NCBI GenBank assembly: GCA_964483325.1
Contig: CAZAAW010000004.1
Span: 1-64,000 of the forward strand
DNA length: 64,000 nucleotides
Source of the DNA: CAZAAW01 sp964483325
Lineage (GTDB): Bacteria > Pseudomonadota > Alphaproteobacteria > Rhizobiales > Kaistiaceae
Direction of reading: 5' to 3'
The position numbers and the translations under genes are program-made. This document shows, piece after piece, positions 57,948 to 64,000 of this stretch. Each line of letters starts with the position of its first letter. Position 1 is the first letter of the stretch. The notes beneath the pieces are model-generated. The model did not search any database. It saw only the letters and a program-made list of their open reading frames with translations, and had not been told where the DNA came from.

Positions 57948-59696
57948 ATGAAAGCCGAGGAGCTTTCGCCTATTTCGCCGCAGGACTGGACCTACGAGCG
58001 GGCCGCCCATCTTCTGGAGCGCGCCGGCTTTGGCGGAACTCCCGAAGAAATCGAAGCCCTCGCGGCGATGACGCCGGAAGCGGCCGTCGCGTCGCTGGTC
58101 GACTACGAATCGGCCGACAACAGCCATCTGGCGCCGTTCGAGCATTCGGGCCTCTGGGACCCGACGCTGAAGAACTTCCCGGTCAGCCGCCCGGCCGCCA
58201 CCGAGCTGGCGGAGCGGACCGGGGAATCGATGGGCGTGCGGGTGAAGCCGGGCGGCGACCGTCCCGTCCAGCCGGTCGCCAACCGCTTCTTCTACTGGCT
58301 GCGCGCCACGCTTCTGGAGACGCGCCGCGTCGCCGCCTGGTGGGCCAACCGCATGGTGGTGAGCAACCGCCCGCTCGAAGAGAAGATGGCACTCTTCTGG
58401 CACGGCCATTTCGCCAATGGCGAAGACAAGATCCGCGATTATCGCAAGATGCTTGTGCAGCTCGAGCTGTTCCACAAGCACGCCACCGGCAGTTTCCGTG
58501 ACCTGCTCGTCGCCATCGCCCAGGACCCGGCGATGCTGATCTTCCTCGATGCCGGGCAGAACGTGAAAGGCGCGCCGAACGAGAATTTCGGGCGCGAGGT
58601 GATGGAGTTGTTCACGATGGGCGTGGGCAACTACACCGAGGACGACATCCGGGAGGCGTCGCGCGCCTTCACCGGCTGGGGCAATGACGACCTCGCCTTC
58701 ACCATCGATCCGAGCAAGCACGACGACGGCGCCAAGACCTTTCTCGGCCGCACCGGCAATTTCAACGGCGTCGACATCCTCAACATCATCCTCGAGCAGC
58801 CGGTCACGGCGCGCTACGTCGCCAGCAAGATCTACCGCTTCTTCGTGCGCGAGAACGTGTCGCCGGAGATGGCAGAGGCGCTGGGCGACCTGTTCCGCGA
58901 CGGTAATTACGAGCTGAAGCCGTTCCTGCGCACGGTTTTCCTGTCGCAGGATTTCTACAGCGATCCGTCGGTCGGCACGCATATCAAGTCGCCGGTCGAG
59001 CTGGTCGTCTCCACCTACCGCAAGCTCGGCCTGCGCGAGCTGCCCGGCATTCCCGACCTCTATTCGGTGAGCCGCGGTCTCGGCCAGGTGCTGCTCAACC
59101 CGCCCACCGTCGCCGGCTGGGCGCAGGGCCGCGCCTGGATCACGCCCGGCCTGCTGCTGGAGCGCGGCAATTTCGCCCGCGAGGTGCTGTTCCCCAACAT
59201 CATCGACTTCGTCGATCCCAACTACGACCCCGGCGACGAGATCAAGCGCGTCAACCGCAACATCCTCGCCGGCAGGGACATCACGTCCGCGACGCTCGAC
59301 GACGATACGCCGGAAAACGGCGCCATGGGCGAGCAGCCGGTCAACTACAGCAACGTCATCGCCAGCGCCGAGAAGTTCAACACCCGCTACGCCAGCCTGG
59401 TGGGCTGGCAGGAGGCGGTGCGCCGGCTCATCCCGATGAAGCGGGCAGCGGCGCAGTTCAGCCTGACCGACGCCGTCGTCAATTCAGGAGCCAAGACCAC
59501 GACGGACGTCGTCGACGCCTTCACGCGCCGCTTCCTGCGCGTGCCGATCGCGCCGCATGCCCGCGAGGCGCTGGTCTCCTTCCTCGAGTCGCAGCTCGGG
59601 ACCTCCGATGTCGCGGAAGCGACGACCTACATGGAGACCCCGCTGCGGGTGCTGGCGCATCTCATCCTGAGCTCGCCCCAGTACCAGCTCGCCTGA
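57948..59696 (+). CDS. DUF1800 domain protein
   Basis: This 582-residue protein starts at the ATG at 57948, with GGAG 9 bases before it. It spans a full DUF1800 domain: AAHLLERAGFGGTPEEIEAL, RRVAAWWANRMVVSNRPLEEK, ENFGREVMELFTMGVGNYTE and NPPTVAGWAQGRAWI. Function is unknown; DUF1800 genes are nearly always beside a DUF1501 gene, as here (27 bases). No signal peptide is seen, which is odd because the partner has a twin-Arg signal; the two may be exported together. Confidence 0.87.
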   Translation: MKAEELSPISPQDWTYERAAHLLERAGFGGTPEEIEALAAMTPEAAVASLVDYESADNSHLAPFEHSGLWDPTLKNFPVSRPAATELAERTGESMGVRVKPGGDRPVQPVANRFFYWLRATLLETRRVAAWWANRMVVSNRPLEEKMALFWHGHFANGEDKIRDYRKMLVQLELFHKHATGSFRDLLVAIAQDPAMLIFLDAGQNVKGAPNENFGREVMELFTMGVGNYTEDDIREASRAFTGWGNDDLAFTIDPSKHDDGAKTFLGRTGNFNGVDILNIILEQPVTARYVASKIYRFFVRENVSPEMAEALGDLFRDGNYELKPFLRTVFLSQDFYSDPSVGTHIKSPVELVVSTYRKLGLRELPGIPDLYSVSRGLGQVLLNPPTVAGWAQGRAWITPGLLLERGNFAREVLFPNIIDFVDPNYDPGDEIKRVNRNILAGRDITSATLDDDTPENGAMGEQPVNYSNVIASAEKFNTRYASLVGWQEAVRRLIPMKRAAAQFSLTDAVVNSGAKTTTDVVDAFTRRFLRVPIAPHAREALVSFLESQLGTSDVAEATTYMETPLRVLAHLILSSPQYQLA

Positions 59697-59723
59697 TCCC
59701 GCCCTCCACAACGGACCCCAGAC

Positions 59724-60965
59724 ATGCACAAGACACGGCAACTCAGCGGTATCGCCCGGCGGGATATTCTGCAGGCCGGCTTCGGCAGCATCGTGCTCGG
59801 CGCCACCGGCATCGGCGCCTCGCCGTTCTGGACGCGCGTCGCCCAGGCGCAGGCGGCGCAGAACGACCGCATCCTCGTCATCGTCGAGCTGTCGGGCGGC
59901 AATGACGGGCTCAACACCGTCGTCCCCTATGGCGACGACGCCTATTACAACGCCCGCCCGCGGCTCGGCATCCGGCCGGAGAAGCTGCTGAAGATCGACG
60001 ACCATTTCGGCTTCCAGCAGAGCATGACCGGCTTCGAGCGGCTCTACAAGGACGGCATGATGGGCGTCGTGCACGGCGTCGGCTACGACCAGCCGTCCTT
60101 CTCACACTTCTCCTCCATGGCCTATTGGCAGACCGGCGCCCCCAATAGCGGTGAGATCTACGGCTGGCTCGGGCGCCTCGCCGACGCCATGGACCCGCTC
60201 GGCCACTCCACCAACTTCCTCGTCAACATCGACGACCACCAGTCGCTGGCGGTACGGGCGCAGCATCACGTGCCGCTGGTGTTCGACGATCCGGACAAGT
60301 TCACCCGCGACGCCTTCCACGAGGAGCAGGATCCGCTGCGCACGCTCTCGGCGAGCGGCAATGGCGGCAATGCGGCGCAGTCGTTCCTCCTCGACGTGGC
60401 GCAGAGCGCCCAGAATTCGGAGCAGCTGGTGCGCGACGCCTGGGCGAGCTACCAGACGCCGATCGACTACGGGCTGGCGCGCTTCGGCCTCGACCGCGTC
60501 GCGGCGCTGATCTCGGCCGGCTTCCCGACCAAGGTCTATTACGTCGCCTATCGCAACAACGCCTTCGACACGCATGTCTACCAGGCCGACCTGCACCAGC
60601 GCCTGTGGGCCTATACCTCCGACCATATCGCCGCCTTCATGCGCGACATGGAGCGCATCGGCCGCGCCGACGACGTCGTGCTGATGGCGTTCAGCGAGTT
60701 CGGCCGGCGGGTCCAGGAGAACACCAGCCTCGGCACCGACCATGGCACGGCCGGGCCGGCCTTCGTCATCGGCAAGTCGGTGAAGGGCGGCATGTATGGC
60801 GCGCCGCCGAGCCTGACCGATCTCGACGACGGCAACCTCAAGTTCACCACCGACTACCGGCGCATCTATTCCACGCTGATCAATGGCTGGATGGGATACG
60901 AGGCGCCCGAAGCGGTCCTGCGCAACGATTTCGAACCCCTTAAGCTGTTCGCCCACAGCGCCTGA
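59724..60965 (+). CDS. DUF1501 domain protein with twin-Arg signal
   Basis: This 413-residue protein has a twin-Arg signal (IARRDILQAGFGSIVLG) and is probably periplasmic or surface-bound. The DUF1501 core (alkaline-phosphatase-superfamily-like) is seen in LVIVELSGGNDGLNTVVPYG, HGVGYDQPSFSHFSSMAYWQ, NNAFDTHVYQADLHQRL and FSEFGRRVQENTSLGTDHG, with the expected Asp/His/Thr residues. It is the partner of the DUF1800 protein just upstream. The pair has no firmly known function. Confidence 0.87.
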   Translation: MHKTRQLSGIARRDILQAGFGSIVLGATGIGASPFWTRVAQAQAAQNDRILVIVELSGGNDGLNTVVPYGDDAYYNARPRLGIRPEKLLKIDDHFGFQQSMTGFERLYKDGMMGVVHGVGYDQPSFSHFSSMAYWQTGAPNSGEIYGWLGRLADAMDPLGHSTNFLVNIDDHQSLAVRAQHHVPLVFDDPDKFTRDAFHEEQDPLRTLSASGNGGNAAQSFLLDVAQSAQNSEQLVRDAWASYQTPIDYGLARFGLDRVAALISAGFPTKVYYVAYRNNAFDTHVYQADLHQRLWAYTSDHIAAFMRDMERIGRADDVVLMAFSEFGRRVQENTSLGTDHGTAGPAFVIGKSVKGGMYGAPPSLTDLDDGNLKFTTDYRRIYSTLINGWMGYEAPEAVLRNDFEPLKLFAHSA

Positions 60966-60981
60966 TGTTCCTCCGCGAGAA

Positions 60982-61007
60982 GGCGCCGCCGGTTCGCCGG
61001 CGACGCC
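60982..61007. terminator. Hairpin with TTCG tetraloop between convergent genes
   Basis: GGCG-C-CGCCGG, the loop TTCG, and CCGGCG-A-CGCC form a 10-bp stem with one mismatch. The TTCG loop makes it very stable. It lies between the stops of the DUF1501 gene and the small minus-strand gene. There is no true T-run, only CCCCTTT downstream on the plus strand. Confidence 0.55.
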
Positions 61008-61026
61008 ACCTCGCCCCTTTGCATCA

Positions 61027-61263
61027 TCAGCCTGGCCGCGGCCGGGGAAGCGGCACTTCCGGCTGCGCCTGCGTGGCCGCGGCAGCGGCAGGCGCCGCCG
61101 GCGCCTCGGGCGGCGGCGGTTGCGCCAGGGCGGCGTAAACCGTGGCATGCTCGGTGGTTTCAGCGCGGGAGATCAGCCAGCCGCAGGTGCCGACCAGCAG
61201 CGCGCAGCCGACGATGGCCAGTTCCAGCCGCGGTTCCCGCCTGTCGCTTCGGCGTATGGTCAT
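61027..61263 (-). CDS. Small single-helix protein with Pro/Ala-rich tail
   Basis: This 78-residue protein, from the ATG at 61263, has one predicted membrane helix (about 14-32, with Cys20 and Cys27), then a Pro/Ala-rich tail (APAAPAAAAATQAQPEVPLP) that would lie in the periplasm. No family recognised. It stands 76 bases after the ECF sigma gene on the same strand and may be co-transcribed with it. Confidence 0.5.
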   Translation of the reverse strand: MTIRRSDRREPRLELAIVGCALLVGTCGWLISRAETTEHATVYAALAQPPPPEAPAAPAAAAATQAQPEVPLPRPRPG

Positions 61264-61339
61264 GGCATTCGCCTCCTCTGTCGTGAGGGGACGAAAGGCC
61301 GTGAGGGCGCGGTGGGTTCCCTTGCCGGTCGCCGGAAGC

Positions 61340-62608
61340 TCAACCGGCGGAGCGCCGCGCCGTCTCGGCGCGCTCGCGCAGCAACGTCTGCTCCCGGGCA
61401 TTGCGCGTCATGCCGGCGGCGCGCACGAACTCTGCTTCCGCCTCGGCGTAGCGGCCGAGCTTGGCGAGGAAATCGCCGCGCACGGTCGGCAGCAGATGGT
61501 AGGTCCGCAGCGCCGGAACATCGACGAGGCGGTCCGCCAGGGCGAGGCCCACTTCCGGCCCGAAGGCCATGGCATGGGCCACGGCGCGGTTGAGCTCGAC
61601 CACCGGCGAAGGCATGCGCGCCGCCAGTTCGTCATAGAGCGAGGCGATGCGCCGCCAGTCGGTCGCCGCCGCCGTCGCCGCACGGGCGTGACAGGCGGCG
61701 ATCGCTGCCTGCAGCGCATAGGGTCCGCGCTCCGGGGCCATCTTTTCGGCGAGTTTCAGCTCCTTCAGGCCGCGATGGATGAGGAGCTGGTTCCAGAGCG
61801 CCCGGTTCTGGTCGGCGAGCAGGATCGGCTCGCCGTCTGGGCCGGTGCGGGCGGCCGTGCGCGACGCCTGGATTTCCATCAGCGCCACGAGCCCGTGCAC
61901 CTCGGCCTCGGCCGGGGCGATGCCGGCGAGAATGCGGCCGAGGCGCATCGCTTCTTCGCAAAGCTGCGGCCGCATCAGGTCTTCGCCGGCAGTGGCCGAA
62001 TAGCCTTCGTTGAAGACGAGGTAGACGACCTCCAGCACCGACGACAGGCGGGCGGCGCGATCGGCGCCGCGCGGCGTCTCGAAGCCGGCGCCGGATTCGG
62101 CAAGGCTCCGCTTGGCGCGCACGATGCGCTGCGCCACGGTCGGCTCGGCAACCAGGAAGGCGCGGGCGATCTCGTCGGTCGTCAAGCCGCCGATCAGCCG
62201 CAGCGTCAGCGCCACGCGCGCTTCGGTCGACAGCACCGGATGGCACGCCGTGAACATCAGCCGCAGCAGGTCGTCGCCGATGTCGTCGTCGAGCATGGCG
62301 TCGAGATCCGGTACCGTCTCCTGATCGGCTTCGAGATCGCGGCCGATCTCCGCGTATTTCTTCTCCTGCACCCGGGCGCGGCGGAAGCGGTCGATGGCGC
62401 GCCGCTTGCCGGCCGCCATCAGCCAGGCGCCGGGCTGATCGGGGATGCCGCTTTTCGGCCAGTGCTCCAGCGCCAGGACGAGCGTGTCCTGTGCCAGCTC
62501 CTCGGCGGCCCCGACGTCGCGCACGACGCGGTTGAGGCCGGCGATCAGCCGGGCCCGCTCGATGCGGAAGACTGCCTCGATGGCGCGGTGGGTCTCGGAT
62601 GCCGTCAT
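61340..62608 (-). CDS. ECF42-type RNA polymerase sigma factor
   Basis: This 422-residue sigma factor starts at the ATG at 62608. Region 2 is about residues 10-85 (VGAAEELAQDTLVLALEHWP) and region 4 about 125-185 (LRLIGGLTTDEIARAFLVAEPTVAQRI). A long C-terminal extension (about 190-415) with VYLVFNEGYSA and LADQNRALWNQ is typical of the ECF42 group, which has no classical anti-sigma factor; the extension itself controls activity. The group is found beside YCII-domain proteins, and one lies 182 bases upstream here. Targets unknown, usually including the neighbour. Confidence 0.87.
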   Translation of the reverse strand: MTASETHRAIEAVFRIERARLIAGLNRVVRDVGAAEELAQDTLVLALEHWPKSGIPDQPGAWLMAAGKRRAIDRFRRARVQEKKYAEIGRDLEADQETVPDLDAMLDDDIGDDLLRLMFTACHPVLSTEARVALTLRLIGGLTTDEIARAFLVAEPTVAQRIVRAKRSLAESGAGFETPRGADRAARLSSVLEVVYLVFNEGYSATAGEDLMRPQLCEEAMRLGRILAGIAPAEAEVHGLVALMEIQASRTAARTGPDGEPILLADQNRALWNQLLIHRGLKELKLAEKMAPERGPYALQAAIAACHARAATAAATDWRRIASLYDELAARMPSPVVELNRAVAHAMAFGPEVGLALADRLVDVPALRTYHLLPTVRGDFLAKLGRYAEAEAEFVRAAGMTRNAREQTLLRERAETARRSAG

Positions 62609-62790
62609 GGCATCCGAAACATCACCTTCCGGCGATCAGTTCAACCCCGCCCCGCCAGGGCGTCAGGACCTGGCAAGGCCGGCCGGTCGAACATCAGCCG
62701 GGCCCTCGCTCTCGCCATCGCCAGCGACCTCTCGGCGGCCACTCCGCCCTCGGGGCGGAGCGGTCCGGCCTTTATCCACGGCGGATCGCC

Positions 62791-63216
62791 CTAAACCTTG
62801 CGGGCGGCTTCGCCGCGCAGGCGTTCCTCCTGCTCGCGGAGCTCCGGCGTCATCTCGGCGCCGAAATCCTCCATCTCGGCGATCTGCCGGATCTCCAGCC
62901 AGGACTCGCCGCGCCCCGGGTTCGGACAGCGCTTCATCCAGGCGATCGCCTCGTCCATGTCCTTGACCTGGATGATCCAGAAGCCGGCCAGCAGCTCCTT
63001 CGTCTCGGCAAACGGGCCGTCGACGACCGTGCGCTCCGTGCCGGAGAACTTGATCCGGGCACCCCTGGAGCTGGGCAGAAGTCCCTCGCCGGCGAGCATG
63101 ACGCCGGCCTTCACAAGCTGCTCGTTGAAATTGCCCATTTCCCGCAGTTCGGACTCAGTCGGCATCACGCCGGCTTCGCTATCCTCATTGGCCTTCACCA
63201 GAACCATGAAACGCAT
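62791..63216 (-). CDS. YCII-domain protein (DGPF family), partner of ECF42 sigma
   Basis: This 141-residue protein starts with MRFMVLVKANEDSEAG, the standard start of DGPF/YCII proteins next to ECF42 sigma factors. VDGPFAETKELLAGFWII holds the DGPF motif, and CPNPGRGESWLEIRQIAEMED is the conserved end of the domain. The family's biochemical function is unknown. It lies upstream of the sigma gene on the same strand, 182 bases away. Confidence 0.88.
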   Translation of the reverse strand: MRFMVLVKANEDSEAGVMPTESELREMGNFNEQLVKAGVMLAGEGLLPSSRGARIKFSGTERTVVDGPFAETKELLAGFWIIQVKDMDEAIAWMKRCPNPGRGESWLEIRQIAEMEDFGAEMTPELREQEERLRGEAARKV

Positions 63217-63447
63217 CGTCGTTCTCCTCCTCGGAGCCGGAGGGGGGCCGGCTTCGCCGACCGCTCGTCAACCCTCGCTCATTCCCTCTGACGAAGGAGC
63301 AGCGCCAGGATCGACACCAGTCGGCGATTTTTTCAGAAAGAAGGAGGAAAGCGGGGCGCTTTTGCGCGGCAGCCTTGGCGGGCAGCCATGCTGCGGAAGC
63401 CGCCAGAGCGGAGGGCAGCAGCGGCGGAACCCCGCCGCCGGCCTTGT

Positions 63448-63723
63448 TCAGGTCAGCGCCAGCTGGCGCCGCGGCTGGATGGCGGTGGGGATCTCGATCT
63501 CCACCTCCAGCATGGAGACGGCCCGGCCGTGCTCCATCTTCACATGCACCTTGTCGCGCGCCACAGGGACATGGCGGGCGATGACGGCAAGGATCTCCTC
63601 GCGCAGCACCGCGACGAGATCGGACCTTTCGGAGGTCGAGCGCTCATGCGCCAGAAGAATCTGCAGCCGGTCGCGGGCAACGCTGGCCGACCGGCGCTTG
63701 TAGAAAAGGTTGAGCAGGTTCAT
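63448..63723 (-). CDS. minE: Cell division topological specificity factor MinE
   Basis: This 91-residue protein drives the pole-to-pole movement of MinD and keeps division at mid-cell. NLLNLFYKRRSASVARDRL holds the N-terminal membrane-binding and MinD-contact helix, followed by LQILLAHERSTSERSDLVA and the dimer domain (REEILAVIARHVPVARDKVHVK). Its start overlaps the minD stop by 4 bases (ATGA), the usual minC-minD-minE order. Confidence 0.93.
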   Translation of the reverse strand: MNLLNLFYKRRSASVARDRLQILLAHERSTSERSDLVAVLREEILAVIARHVPVARDKVHVKMEHGRAVSMLEVEIEIPTAIQPRRQLALT

Positions 63724-64000
63724 GCGGCCCTCCGGCCGAACAGCTTGCCGAACAGGCTCTTGCGGTCGCTGGGCACCGAGAAGGGCACCACCACGCCGTC
63801 GAGCCGCTGCGCCGCGTCGCGATAGGCGCGCGCCGGCGCGCCCATCGGGCTGGCGACCGTCACCGGCATGCCGACATTCGACGCCTTGAGGACATCCTGG
63901 CTCTCCGGCACGACGCCGAGCAGCGGGATGGAAAGGATCTCCAGGACGTCGTCGATGCCGAGCATCTCGCGCCGCCCGGCCCGCACCGGATCGTAGCGCG
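63720..64000 (-). CDS. minD: Septum site-determining ATPase MinD, C-terminal part (cut by window edge)
   Basis: This is the last 93 or so residues of MinD; the N-terminus with the ATPase P-loop lies outside the window. LGIDDVLEILSIPLLGVVPESQDVL is typical MinD, and the C-terminal amphipathic end (DRKSLFGKLFGRRAA) is the membrane-targeting helix. It overlaps minE by 4 bases. Truncated only by the window. Confidence 0.92.
   Translation of the reverse strand, partial: RYDPVRAGRREMLGIDDVLEILSIPLLGVVPESQDVLKASNVGMPVTVASPMGAPARAYRDAAQRLDGVVVPFSVPSDRKSLFGKLFGRRAA

Noticed and set aside
1..64000. CRISPR arrays, tRNA or rRNA genes, insertion sequences, integrases
   Set aside because: No regularly spaced repeats, no cloverleaf or rRNA sequences and no transposase- or integrase-like frames were recognised on reading through; a covariance-model search could still find a short RNA.

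Overview
The window is high-GC DNA from an alphaproteobacterium. UbiTUV, NnrS/NnrU, MinE/MinD, SorAB, an ECF42-type sigma factor with its YCII partner, and the codon use all fit an order such as Hyphomicrobiales or Rhodospirillales; genus cannot be fixed from the sequence. Almost the whole window is coding. I saw no rRNA, tRNA, CRISPR array, transposase or phage gene.

Layout. 1-2.2 kb: end of a YCII-like gene, an L,D-transpeptidase lipoprotein and a patatin-like hydrolase. 2.2-13.5 kb: quinoprotein module 1 on the minus strand, comprising two near-identical PQQ dehydrogenases, a cytochrome c, a MxaJ-like periplasmic protein, a three-helix membrane protein and a giant double-VWA membrane protein. 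13.9-27.0 kb: one long minus-strand operon for a membrane-bound nitrate reductase (NarGHJI type, NarI fused to a diheme cytochrome c), two NarK transporters, mobB and mog, headed by a small hypothetical and a DUF59-containing protein. 27.3-31.4 kb: hemN, a PAS-SARP regulator and moeA. 31.4-37.6 kb: a Crp/Fnr regulator, an unassigned bis-MGD oxidoreductase, a small unknown protein and ubiVUT. 37.8-39.9 kb: ubiD and ubiX. 39.9-43.6 kb: mobA, nnrS, nnrU, a hemerythrin-like protein and a small membrane protein. 44.1-53.4 kb: quinoprotein module 2, the same five kinds of component with a third PQQ dehydrogenase. 53.7-55.2 kb: sulfite dehydrogenase sorAB. 55.3-64 kb: an SF1 helicase with a RelE-like N-terminus, DUF488, a DUF1800/DUF1501 pair, a small membrane protein, ECF42 sigma with YCII protein, minE and the end of minD.

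How it works together. The centre (14-43 kb) reads as an anaerobic respiration island: nitrate reductase and transport, molybdenum-cofactor genes (mog, mobA, mobB, moeA), oxygen-independent haem synthesis (hemN), oxygen-independent ubiquinone hydroxylation (ubiTUV) with UbiD/UbiX, and NO-associated proteins. A perfect Fnr/Nnr-type box lies before hemN. No nitrite, NO or N2O reductase is present, so either the island is partial or the rest lies elsewhere.

The flanks hold two paralogous quinoprotein modules. Every transcription unit of these modules with its own upstream region carries a 23-bp dyad, AACATGA-N9-TCATRTT or a degenerate form (five sites). The dehydrogenases keep the catalytic Asp but have Glu or Asp two residues later, where lanthanide enzymes have Asp, and they lack the usual vicinal Cys pair. 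The double-VWA proteins resemble fused MxaC/MxaL- or Bat-type proteins, but no MoxR ATPase or DUF58 gene accompanies them here. This duplicated module with its own apparent regulatory site is the best candidate for an undescribed system in the window.
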